A DNA stretch of 64,000 bases from assembly GCF_008041935.1 (NCBI RefSeq), contig NZ_VKAC01000002.1, positions 62,001 through 126,000 of the forward strand, read 5' to 3'. This stretch comes from Quadrisphaera setariae. GTDB taxonomy: Bacteria > Actinomycetota > Actinomycetes > Actinomycetales > Quadrisphaeraceae. Positions within the stretch are counted from its first letter, which is position 1, and every line of letters begins with the position of its first letter. Shown piece by piece: positions 48,632 to 58,046 of this stretch. A program made the translations under genes and the position numbers. The notes beneath the pieces were generated by a model. It was given only the letters and a program-made list of their open reading frames with translations. It had not been told where the DNA came from and made no database searches.

Positions 48632-50419
48632 GTGCTCCTTCGGCTGCTCAGGCGCTACCTGCGCCCCTACTGGTCCCTGCTGGCGGGCGTCGTCGTCTTC
48701 CAGACCCTGCAGACCCTCGCGTCGCTGTACCTGCCCACGCTCAACGCCGACATCATCGACCAGGGCGTCGTCACCGGAGACACGCAGTACGTGCTGGTCA
48801 CGGGGCTGTGGATGCTCCTGGTGACGCTCGGGCAGGTGGCGGCCACCGTCATCGCCGTGTACTTCGGCGCCAAGACGGCCATGGGCTTCGGGCGCGACGT
48901 CCGCGCCGCGGTCTTCGGGCACGTGGCGGCCCTGTCCGAGCGCGAGGTCGGCCGCTTCGGTGCAGCCAGCCTCATCACCCGCACCACCAACGACGTGCAG
49001 CAGGTGCAGATGCTCGTGCTCATGGGCGCGACGCTGCTCGTCACCAGCCCCATCACCGCCGTCGGCGGGGTGGCGCTCGCGCTCCACCAGGACGTCGGCA
49101 TGGCGTGGGTGCTCGTCGTCGCCGTCCCCGTGCTGCTGGGGGCGGTCGGCGCGATCGTCGTGCGGATGGTGCCGCAGTTCCGGCTCATGCAGGTCCGCCT
49201 GGACGGCGTGAACCGGGTGCTGCGCGAGCAGCTCACCGGGGTCCGCGTGGTCCGCGCCTTCGTCCGCGAGCCCGTGGAGGAGGCCCGCTTCGCCGCTGCC
49301 AGCACCGACCTGACGCAGACCGCCCTGCGGGCCGGGCGGCTCATGGCGCTGATGTTCCCCACGGTGATGCTCGTCATGAACGCCTCCACCGTGGCCGTCG
49401 TGTGGCTGGGCGCCTACCGCATCGCTGACGGAGACCTGCAGATCGGCCAGCTGACGGCGTTCATCTCCTACCTCGTGCAGATCCTCATGGCCGTGATGAT
49501 GACGACGATGCTGGCGTTCCTCCTGCCGCGCGCCGCCGTCTCCGCCGACCGCATCGGTGAGGTGCTCGAGGCCGAGCCGTCCGTGGTGCCGCCCGCCGCC
49601 GCCGAGGCCGTCCACGAGGCGGACCTCGACCCGGCGCTGCGCGGCACCGTGGAGCTGCGCGGCGCCACGTTCGCCTACCCCGGCGCCGAGGAGCCGGTGC
49701 TGCGCGACATCACCTTCACGGCCGCTCCGGGGACGACGACGGCGGTGGTCGGGTCCACCGGAGGCGGCAAGACGACGCTGGTCAACCTGCTGCCCCGCCT
49801 GTTCGACGTCACCGGCGGCCAGGTGCTCCTCGACGGGGTGGACGTGCGCCGGCTCGACCCCGACGTGCTGTGGGACCGCATCGGCCTGGTGCCGCAGCGC
49901 GCGCTGCTCTTCGCCGGCACCGTCGCCTCCAACCTGCGCTTCGGCCGCCCCGACGCCACCGACGCCGAGCTGTGGCAGGCCCTGGAGGTCGCGCAGGCGG
50001 CCGATTTCGTGCGGGAGCTGCCCGGGCAGCTCGAGGCGCCGGTCACCCAGGGCGGCACGAGCGTCTCCGGTGGACAGCGCCAGCGGCTCGCCATCGCCCG
50101 GGCGCTGGTGAAGCGGTCCGCGGTCTACGTCTTCGACGACGCCTTCAGCGCCCTCGACACCGCCACCGACGCCCGCCTGCGCGCCGCCCTCGACACCGCC
50201 GAGGGGATCCGCGACGCCACCCGCGTGGTGGTGGCGCAGCGCGTGGCGACGGTGGTCTCCGCCGACCAGATCCTCGTCCTCGAGCACGGCAGGGTGGTCG
50301 CCCGCGGCACGCACGCCGAGCTGCTGCAGACCTCGCCGGAGTACCAGGAGATCGTGACGAGCCAGCTCTCGGCCGCCGACGCGGCGGACACCGCCGGTGC
50401 GACGGGGGCCGTGGCATGA
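48632..50419 (+). CDS. ABC exporter subunit 1 (degenerate Walker B)
   Basis: A 595-residue half-transporter: six membrane helices (about residues 1-320), then the ATPase. Walker A is VGSTGGGKTTLVN, the Q-loop is GLVPQRALLF, and the signature is canonical VSGGQRQRLAIARAL. Walker B is VYVFDDAFSALD, with Asp in place of the catalytic Glu, and the switch His is replaced by Gln (VVVAQRVATV). Thus its own Walker site is the noncatalytic one of a heterodimer, while its intact signature serves the partner. GTG 48632 has GGAGG 8 nt upstream; GTG 48623 overlaps that site. The stop overlaps the next gene (ATGA). Substrate unknown. Confidence 0.92.
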   Translation: MLLRLLRRYLRPYWSLLAGVVVFQTLQTLASLYLPTLNADIIDQGVVTGDTQYVLVTGLWMLLVTLGQVAATVIAVYFGAKTAMGFGRDVRAAVFGHVAALSEREVGRFGAASLITRTTNDVQQVQMLVLMGATLLVTSPITAVGGVALALHQDVGMAWVLVVAVPVLLGAVGAIVVRMVPQFRLMQVRLDGVNRVLREQLTGVRVVRAFVREPVEEARFAAASTDLTQTALRAGRLMALMFPTVMLVMNASTVAVVWLGAYRIADGDLQIGQLTAFISYLVQILMAVMMTTMLAFLLPRAAVSADRIGEVLEAEPSVVPPAAAEAVHEADLDPALRGTVELRGATFAYPGAEEPVLRDITFTAAPGTTTAVVGSTGGGKTTLVNLLPRLFDVTGGQVLLDGVDVRRLDPDVLWDRIGLVPQRALLFAGTVASNLRFGRPDATDAELWQALEVAQAADFVRELPGQLEAPVTQGGTSVSGGQRQRLAIARALVKRSAVYVFDDAFSALDTATDARLRAALDTAEGIRDATRVVVAQRVATVVSADQILVLEHGRVVARGTHAELLQTSPEYQEIVTSQLSAADAADTAGATGAVA

Positions 50420-52443
50420 CCTCCTCGACGCCCGCCCGCCCGATCCCCGGCCAGCGCCCCGGCGGACCCGGGGGCCCGGGGGGTCCCGGACCGCGCCGCG
50501 GGCCCATGGGCGGCGGCGGCATGATGGGCATGGCGATGCCCGCAGAGAAGTCCAAGGACTTCTGGCCCAGCGCCCGGCGCCTCCTCGGCCGCCTGCGGCC
50601 GGAGCGGGCCTGGATCGCGCTCGTCGTCGTCGTGGGAACGGCCTCGGTGGCCCTCGCGGTGGCGGGTCCGAAGCTCCTCGGCCGCGCCACCGACCTCGTG
50701 GTGGCCGGTGCCGTGGGCGCGCAGTTCCCCGCCGGGACCACCCGCGACGCCGTGCTCGCCCAGCTGCGGGCGGCGGGGCAGAGCTCGCAGGCCGACTTCC
50801 TGCGCACGGTCGACTTCACCCCCGGCCAGAGCGTGGACTTCGGGGCGCTGGGCGCGCTGCTGACCCTCGTGCTCGCCCTCTACGCGGCCTCGAGCCTGCT
50901 GGGCTGGCTGCAGGGGTACGTGCTCGCCGGCGTCACCCAGCGCACCGTCTACCGGCTCCGGGAGGACGTCGAGCGCAAGATCAACGCGCTGCCGCTGTCG
51001 CACCTCGACCGCACGCCCCGCGGCGAGCTGCTCAGCCGCGTCACGAACGACATCGACAACATCTCCCAGACCGTCCAGCAGACCCTCAGCCAGCTGGTCA
51101 CGTCGTTGCTGACGGTGGTCGGCGTCGTCGTGATGATGGTGTGGATCTCGCCGGTGCTCGCGCTCGTGGCGCTGGTGACCATCCCCCTGACGGTGGTGGT
51201 CACGGGGCTGATCGCCAAGCGGTCCCAGAAGCTCTTCGTCGCCCAGTGGGCGCGGACCGGCGAGCTGAACGCGCAGGTGGAGGAGGCCTACACCGGCCAC
51301 GCGCTGGTCAAGGTCTTCGGGCGCCGCCGGGAGGTGGCGGACCGCTTCGCGGTGACCAACGGCCAGCTGCACGCCGCCGCGTTCGGCGCGCAGTTCGTGT
51401 CCGGGCTGATCATGCCCGCGCTGACCTTCGTGGGGAACCTCGTCTACGTGGGCATCGCCGTGGTCGGCGGGCTCATGGTGGCCGGCGGGCAGATGCGCAT
51501 CGGTGACGTCCAGGCGTTCGTCCAGTACTCCCGCCAGTTCACGCAGCCGCTGGCCCAGCTCGGCTCGATGGCCAACCTCCTGCAGTCGGGCGTGGCCAGC
51601 GCCGAGCGCGTCTTCGAGCTGCTCGACGTCGACGAGCAGACCCCGGACTCCGCAGCGTCTGCCGAGGCCGCGGTCGACGGACCGGGGCGGCTGGAGTTCG
51701 AGCGCGTCTCCTTCAGCTACGACCCCTCCAAGCCCCTCATCGAGGACCTGTCGCTGGTCGCCGAGCCGGGCCACACGGTCGCCATCGTCGGCCCCACGGG
51801 CGCCGGCAAGACCACGCTGGTCAACCTGATCATGAGGTTCTACGAGGTGGACGGCGGCCGGATCCTGCTGGACGGCGCGGACGTCCGCGAGCTGCCCCGG
51901 GCCGCCCTGCGCGCCGCCACCGGCATGGTCCTGCAGGACACGTGGCTGTTCGGCGGCACCATCCGCGACAACATCCGCTACGGCCGCCCCGACGCCACCG
52001 AGGCCGAGGTCGAGCAGGCCGCCCGCGACGCGCTCGCGGACCGGTTCGTGAGGTCGCTGCCCGACGGCTACGACACCGTCATCGACGACGAGGCCTCCAA
52101 CCTCTCCGCGGGGGAGCGGCAGCTGCTGACCATCGCGCGGGCGTTCCTGCGCCGGCCCAAGCTGCTCATCCTCGACGAGGCCACCAGCTCGGTGGACACC
52201 CGGACCGAGCTGCTCGTGCAGCGGGCGATGGCGGAGCTGCGGCGCGACAGGACGGCGTTCGTCATCGCCCACCGCCTGTCGACCATCCGCGACGCCGACC
52301 TCATCCTCGTCATGGAGTCGGGCCGCCTGGTCGAGCAGGGCACGCACGCCGAGCTGCTGGCCGCGGGCGGTGCGTACGCGCGCCTGTACGAGGCGCAGTT
52401 CGCCGCCCCCGTCGACGAGGTCGCTGCGCCCGCCGCCCGCTGA
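50416..52443 (+). CDS. ABC exporter subunit 2 (catalytic Walker B)
   Basis: A 675-residue half-transporter. A Gly/Pro/Met-rich cytoplasmic start (residues 1-45, with a GGPGG run and MGGGGMMGMAM) precedes six helices; an extra loop (residues about 95-140) follows the first one. The ATPase has Walker A VGPTGAGKTTLVN, Walker B LLILDEATSSVD with the catalytic Glu, and the switch His in FVIAHRLSTIRDAD. Its signature is LSAGERQLLTIARAF, changed from LSGGQ. This complements subunit 1 exactly. Similar pairs (TmrAB, BmrCD) export drugs or lipids; the role here is inferred only. The ATG overlaps the subunit 1 stop. Confidence 0.92.
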   Translation: MTSSTPARPIPGQRPGGPGGPGGPGPRRGPMGGGGMMGMAMPAEKSKDFWPSARRLLGRLRPERAWIALVVVVGTASVALAVAGPKLLGRATDLVVAGAVGAQFPAGTTRDAVLAQLRAAGQSSQADFLRTVDFTPGQSVDFGALGALLTLVLALYAASSLLGWLQGYVLAGVTQRTVYRLREDVERKINALPLSHLDRTPRGELLSRVTNDIDNISQTVQQTLSQLVTSLLTVVGVVVMMVWISPVLALVALVTIPLTVVVTGLIAKRSQKLFVAQWARTGELNAQVEEAYTGHALVKVFGRRREVADRFAVTNGQLHAAAFGAQFVSGLIMPALTFVGNLVYVGIAVVGGLMVAGGQMRIGDVQAFVQYSRQFTQPLAQLGSMANLLQSGVASAERVFELLDVDEQTPDSAASAEAAVDGPGRLEFERVSFSYDPSKPLIEDLSLVAEPGHTVAIVGPTGAGKTTLVNLIMRFYEVDGGRILLDGADVRELPRAALRAATGMVLQDTWLFGGTIRDNIRYGRPDATEAEVEQAARDALADRFVRSLPDGYDTVIDDEASNLSAGERQLLTIARAFLRRPKLLILDEATSSVDTRTELLVQRAMAELRRDRTAFVIAHRLSTIRDADLILVMESGRLVEQGTHAELLAAGGAYARLYEAQFAAPVDEVAAPAAR

Positions 52444-52489
52444 GTCCGGCCGGCACCGCTGGAGGACGACGGACGGCGAGCGCGGCGGC

Positions 52490-52882
52490 TCAGAAGGCGT
52501 CGCCGGTGCGCCAGGGCATCTGCTGGAGCACGAGGGAGTTGCCGTCCGGGTCCTGCAGGCCCGCGTACAGCACCCCGCCGCCGGCGTCGGTGACCTCGCC
52601 GACCTCCACGCCCCGGCCCAGGAGCTCGGTGCGGGCGGCCTCGATGTCAGCGACCACGAGGTGCAGCCCGCGCACCGAGCCGGGTGTCCCGCCGTAGACG
52701 GGCAGCCCCGTGCCGAAGCCGATCGAGCACCCCGAGCCCGGAGGGGTCACCTGCACCACGCGGATGCCGGGCGCGGGGGCGACGTCGACGTCGACCGTGA
52801 AGCCGAGGCGGTCGGCGTAGAAGGCCTTGGCCGCATCGACGTCGGAGACGGGCAGCGGCACCAGCTCGAGCTTCATGTCCAC
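52490..52882 (-). CDS. VOC-superfamily (glyoxalase/bleomycin-resistance fold) protein
   Basis: A 130-residue one-unit VOC protein: two beta-alpha-beta-beta-beta modules, LELVPLPVSDVDAAKAFYADRLGFTVDVDV and GLHLVVADIEAARTELLGRGVEVGEV ... GLQDPDGNSLVLQQMPW. Metal-ligand positions are only partly kept, so it may bind rather than convert a ligand; the exact role is unknown. GTG 52882 is chosen since CAGGGT ends 7 nt upstream on the minus strand; an ATG two codons later is an alternative. The longer frame to 52942 would read into a copy of the dispersed repeat. It is divergent from the aldo/keto reductase gene. Confidence 0.85.
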   Translation of the reverse strand: MDMKLELVPLPVSDVDAAKAFYADRLGFTVDVDVAPAPGIRVVQVTPPGSGCSIGFGTGLPVYGGTPGSVRGLHLVVADIEAARTELLGRGVEVGEVTDAGGGVLYAGLQDPDGNSLVLQQMPWRTGDAF

Positions 52883-52889
52883 GACCCCC

Positions 52890-52895
52890 ACCCTG
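52890..52895 (-). promoter_or_regulatory. -10 box CAGGGT before the VOC gene
   Basis: On the minus strand it ends 7 nt before GTG 52882. Confidence 0.4.
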
Positions 52896-52929
52896 GCACG
52901 CAGGTCCCGTGCCGTCAGCGGGTGGCGGA

Positions 52930-52942
52930 CGCCCGTGATCAC
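52930..52942 (-). repeat. dispersed repeat core, copy 3 (one mismatch)
   Basis: CGCCCGTGATCAC differs by one base (A to G) from the reverse complement of the core; here the centre becomes the perfect palindrome CGTGATCACG. Confidence 0.5.
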
Positions 52943-53052
52943 GGTCGGTGGTGGCCCACCGGGGGAGGTGGCGCGGAGCTGCAGGATCGTCGGGAGGGGG
53001 CGGGCTGTCGTCGTCCCAGGGTCCTCTGAGAGCGCTCACAGCGAGCGGCACG

Positions 53053-53058
53053 TAGCGT
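53053..53058 (+). promoter_or_regulatory. -10 box TAGCGT, leaderless start of aldo/keto reductase
   Basis: TAGCGT ends 7 nt before ATG 53066. Confidence 0.5.
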
Positions 53059-53065
53059 GCGGAGC

Positions 53066-54073
53066 ATGACGGAGATGGAGACGAGGACGCTCGGGCGCAC
53101 CGGTGCGCAGGTCAGCGTGATCGGGCTGGGGTGCTGGCAGATCGGTGGCGGCTGGGGCGACGTGAGCGACGCCGACGCCACCGCCACGCTGCACGCGGCG
53201 CTGGAGAGCGGCACCACCCTGTTCGACACCGCCGACGTGTACGGCGACGGCCGCAGCGAGCAGCTCATCGGGCGGTTCCTGCGCGAGCTGCCCGAGGCCG
53301 ACAGGCCGTTCGTGGCCACCAAGTGCGGCCGCCGCGCTGACCCGCACGAGCCCGCGGCCTACACGGCGGAGAACTTCCGCGCGTGGACGGACCGGTCGCG
53401 CGAGAACCTCGGCGTGGACCGCCTCGACCTCGTCCAGCTGCACTGCCCGCCGACGCCGGTGTTCTCGGACGACGCCGCCTTCGACGCGCTCGACGAGCTC
53501 GTGGCAGACGGCGCCATCGCCGCGTACGGCGTCTCGGTGGAGACCGTCGAGGAGGCGCTGACCGCCATCGCCCGTCCCGGTGTGGCGAGCGTGCAGATCA
53601 TCCTCAACGCGTTCCGCCGCAAGCCGCTGGAGCGGGTGCTGCCGGCCGCGGCCGAGGCCGGCGTGGGGATCCTCGCGCGCGTGCCGCTGGCGTCGGGGCT
53701 GCTGACGGGCAAGTACGACGAGAGCACGCAGTTCGGCGAGGACGACCACCGGAGCTTCAACCGCAACGGCGAGCAGTTCGACAAGGGCGAGACGTTCTCC
53801 GGCGTGCCCTACGAGGTCGGCGTGGCGGCTGCCCGCGAGGTGGCGGCGCTCGCGTCCCAGTCCGGCGAGGGCGTCACCACCGCGCAGCTCGCGCTGCGGT
53901 GGATCCTCGACCAGACCGGCGTGACCGCCGCCATCCCCGGAGCCCGCAACGGCGAGCAGGCCCGCGGCAACGCCGCGGCCGCGTCGGTGGCCCCGCTGGG
54001 CGACGACGTGCTGGCCGCCCTCGAGCGCATCTACGACGAGCGCATCCGCGAGCACGTCCACACCAGCTGGTGA
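53066..54073 (+). CDS. aldo/keto reductase
   Basis: A 335-residue NADPH-dependent (beta/alpha)8 oxidoreductase. The catalytic tetrad is visible: Asp and Tyr in LFDTADVYGDGRSE, Lys in FVATKCGRR and His in LDLVQLHCPP. The C-terminal cofactor stretch is AAIPGARNGEQARGNAAAAS. It belongs to the general-stress/YajO-like branch that reduces aldehydes and ketones; the physiological substrate is unknown. ATG 53066 follows TAGCGT by 7 nt, which excludes the GTG at 53057. The rhomboid-like gene starts 8 nt after its stop, though a nested hairpin lies in the start of that gene. Confidence 0.92.
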   Translation: MTEMETRTLGRTGAQVSVIGLGCWQIGGGWGDVSDADATATLHAALESGTTLFDTADVYGDGRSEQLIGRFLRELPEADRPFVATKCGRRADPHEPAAYTAENFRAWTDRSRENLGVDRLDLVQLHCPPTPVFSDDAAFDALDELVADGAIAAYGVSVETVEEALTAIARPGVASVQIILNAFRRKPLERVLPAAAEAGVGILARVPLASGLLTGKYDESTQFGEDDHRSFNRNGEQFDKGETFSGVPYEVGVAAAREVAALASQSGEGVTTAQLALRWILDQTGVTAAIPGARNGEQARGNAAAASVAPLGDDVLAALERIYDERIREHVHTSW

Positions 54074-54080
54074 CCGGAGC

Positions 54081-54767
54081 GTGAGCACCGTGGGCGCGCC
54101 CTGGACCGGTCCGGGGCTCACACCCCCGGACCGGTCTGCGGGCGCGCCCCGGCGCTGGTGGCCGGGCTGGGCACGCGGCGGTGGGCTGGCGCTCGCGTAC
54201 GCGGCGCTGGTGCTCCTGGTTGCGATCGTCCTGGCGGTCCTCCCGGAGGACGTCCACCAGCGGGCCGTGCTGTCGGCCAGCACCAACATCGAGAACCTGC
54301 GCCACGCGCCGGCGGCCGTGCTGCTGCTCAGCGCCTTCGTGGTCCGAGACTTCGCCGAGGTGCTGCTCCTGCTGCCGCTGGTGGTGGTGATGACGGTGTG
54401 CAGCCGCAGGATCGGCCGGCTCTCAACCGTCGTGGCGGCGCTGTTCGGGCACGTCGGCGCCACGCTCGTCGTGGCGACGTTCGTCGCCGCAGGCGTCCGC
54501 CGGGGCTTCGTGCCGCACAGCGTCACCACTGCGCCAGACGTTGGCGTCAGCTACGCGCTAGCGGGGATGGCCGGTCTGCTCGCGGCGGCGCTGCCGCGGC
54601 GGTGGCGGTGGGCGTACGTGGTCGGCGGCCTCGTGGCGCTCGTGGTGCTCATCAGCGTCGACACCGACTTCACCAACGCGGGACACCTGCTGGCCTTCGC
54701 CACGGGGCTCGGACTGGCCGCGGTGGCCGTGCAGGCCAGGAGGAGCCCCTCCACCCCTTCCCCCTGA
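54081..54767 (+). CDS. rhomboid-like membrane protein
   Basis: A 228-residue polytopic membrane protein with about six hydrophobic segments starting at residue 38. The stretch STNIENLRHAPAAVLLLSAFVV, followed by a loop with charged residues, a GHVGATLVVATFVAAG helix and a GVSYALAGMAGLLAAALPR helix, resembles the actinobacterial rhomboid-like proteins, which share the fold. The classical GxSG serine is represented only by GVSY, so protease activity is doubtful. The start is uncertain: GTG 54081 is close to the previous stop, but its first 25 codons form a strong nested hairpin (54092-54149); a later start is possible. Confidence 0.62.
   Translation: MSTVGAPWTGPGLTPPDRSAGAPRRWWPGWARGGGLALAYAALVLLVAIVLAVLPEDVHQRAVLSASTNIENLRHAPAAVLLLSAFVVRDFAEVLLLLPLVVVMTVCSRRIGRLSTVVAALFGHVGATLVVATFVAAGVRRGFVPHSVTTAPDVGVSYALAGMAGLLAAALPRRWRWAYVVGGLVALVVLISVDTDFTNAGHLLAFATGLGLAAVAVQARRSPSTPSP
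54092..54149 (+). terminator. nested hairpin at the start of the rhomboid-like gene
   Basis: Inner arms 54104-54116 and 54124-54136 (13 bp) and outer arms GGGCGCGCC (54092-54100) and GGCGCGCCC (54141-54149) are both perfect. It may end the aldo/keto reductase transcript or attenuate entry into the next gene. Confidence 0.5.
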
Positions 54768-54832
54768 CCGCCCCGGCGGCCACGCTGGGTCGTGCCGCCC
54801 ACGCGGACCCGCAGACCTACGAGGAGCCGTTC

Positions 54833-55312
54833 GTGACCCAGTTCGAGGAGATCGTCACCGGGGGCCTGCCCGCCGGCATCACCCGCTCCGACGAGGCGTT
54901 CGGCCACCGCACCTGGTCGGTGCTCGGCCACACCTACACCACCAAGGTGGAGAGCGAGCAGACCTACGCCTGGCACTCCTTCGACCCGCCCTCGACGGGG
55001 GTGCCGCCGCACGTGCACCCCGGCCAGGACGAGTTCATCTACGTGCTCGACGGCGTTTACACGCTCTACCTCGACGGCGGGTGGACGCAGGCCGGCCCCG
55101 GCGACCTGGTCCGGATGCCGAAGGGCCTGCCCCACGCCTACTACAACCGCCGCGAGGAGCCCGCGACGTCGCTGTTCTGGGTGACGCCCGCGGGGCGCCT
55201 GGCCCAGCTGTTCTCGGTGCTGCACCAGCTCGACGACCCCGCGGAGGTGGTGCGCCTGTCCACCGCGCACGACGTCGACTTCCTGCCCCCGGGCGCGGTC
55301 GAGGGCGCGTGA
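54833..55312 (+). CDS. cupin-domain protein
   Basis: A 159-residue small cupin. The metal motif is PPHVHPGQDEFIYVLDGVYTLYL (two His and the Glu of motif 1), then GDLVRMPKGLPHAYYNRRE (His of motif 2), on a single beta-barrel. The function of stand-alone cupins ranges from dioxygenase to sugar or regulator binding; the sequence does not choose. GTG 54833 has GAGGAG about 7 nt upstream. The stop overlaps the start of the formamidase-like hydrolase (GTGA at 55309-55312), so the two are co-translated and could act on the same compound. Confidence 0.85.
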   Translation: MTQFEEIVTGGLPAGITRSDEAFGHRTWSVLGHTYTTKVESEQTYAWHSFDPPSTGVPPHVHPGQDEFIYVLDGVYTLYLDGGWTQAGPGDLVRMPKGLPHAYYNRREEPATSLFWVTPAGRLAQLFSVLHQLDDPAEVVRLSTAHDVDFLPPGAVEGA

Positions 55313-56040
55313 CGGTGCTGGTCCGCTACGGGGACGACCCGCAGCAGGAGGTCCAGGTCTGGTCGGCCGCCCCAGGGGAGCGCTCGCGGGGCACCGCGGT
55401 GCTCGTGCACGGCGGCTACTGGCGCACTCCGTGGGCCGCGGACCTCATGCACCCCCTGGTGCCGGCGTTCACGGAGGGCGGCTGGCGGGTCGCGGTGCCG
55501 GAGTACCGGCGGATCGGGTCGGGAGGGGGGTGGCCCGCCACCTCCGACGACGTCGCCGCCGCGCTGGCCGCGCTGGACCGGCAGGACGACGACGCCGGCA
55601 GCGGGCGTGGTCCCGTGGTGCTCGTCGGGCACTCCGCCGGGGGCCACCTGGCGCTCGTGCACTCCGGGGTGGCCCGTGCCGTCGTCGCCCTCGCACCGGT
55701 GACCGACCTTGTCCGTGGGTACGCCGAGGGCATCGGGAACGGGGCGGTGGCGGAGCTCATGGGCACCTCGCCGGAGGCCGACCCCGCGGCGTACCGCGCG
55801 GCCTCACCACGGCAGCGGCCGTGGCCAGCGTGCCCCGTGCTCGTCGTCCACGGCACCGACGACGCCCGGGTGCCGGTGGAGCACAGCCGCGAGTACGCCG
55901 CGGCGGCCAGCGCCGACGGGGCTCCCGTCGAGCTGGTGGAGCCGGCCTCGCTGGACCACATGGCCCTCATCGACCCGGCCGCTCCGCACTGGCCTGGCGT
56001 CCACGCCTGGCTGGACCGCACCCTCCCTCGGCCGCGGTGA
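55309..56040 (+). CDS. alpha/beta hydrolase, kynurenine-formamidase-like
   Basis: A 243-residue alpha/beta hydrolase. The motif VLVHGGYWRTPW is the HGGxW signature of the arylformamidase/esterase branch. VPEYRRIGSGGGWPATSDDVAAAL matches its next helix, GHSAGGHLAL carries the nucleophile Ser, HGTDDARVP the Asp and SLDHMALIDP the His. This pattern is shared with kynurenine formamidases, which make kynurenine for kynU; but other esterases share it, and kynU is 27 kb away. GTG 55309 overlaps the cupin stop. The gene ends 107 bp before aspS. Confidence 0.8.
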   Translation: MTVLVRYGDDPQQEVQVWSAAPGERSRGTAVLVHGGYWRTPWAADLMHPLVPAFTEGGWRVAVPEYRRIGSGGGWPATSDDVAAALAALDRQDDDAGSGRGPVVLVGHSAGGHLALVHSGVARAVVALAPVTDLVRGYAEGIGNGAVAELMGTSPEADPAAYRAASPRQRPWPACPVLVVHGTDDARVPVEHSREYAAAASADGAPVELVEPASLDHMALIDPAAPHWPGVHAWLDRTLPRPR

Positions 56041-56088
56041 GGTCAGGGCCGCGGTGGTCCGCTCCTGACGAGGCCCGTCGGCGGCGAC

Positions 56089-56094
56089 TAGGCT
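56089..56094 (+). promoter_or_regulatory. -10 box TAGGCT for aspS
   Basis: TAGGCT lies 52 nt before GTG 56147, with GGAAGG in the leader. This is a leadered promoter. Confidence 0.5.
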
Positions 56095-56146
56095 CGACCG
56101 CGCTCTGCTCCGAGCGACTCCCGAGACTGGAAGGTCGGTACACCGC

Positions 56147-57964
<1,818 letters not shown>

Positions 57965-57978
57965 CCCTCGCTCCTCCG

Positions 57979-58032
57979 TCCGTGATCATGGGCGTTGTGC
58001 GCAGGTGCGTGCACAACGCCCATGATCACGGA
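57979..58032. terminator. perfect 22-bp hairpin made of paired repeat cores
   Basis: Arms 57979-58000 and 58011-58032 are exact reverse complements with a 10-nt loop, between convergent aspS and the VWA gene. Each arm contains the GTGATCATGGGCG core (57982-57994, 58017-58029). Likely bidirectional terminator formed by an inverted pair of the dispersed repeat. Confidence 0.8.
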
Positions 58033-58046
58033 GGGGGATGCGGTTC

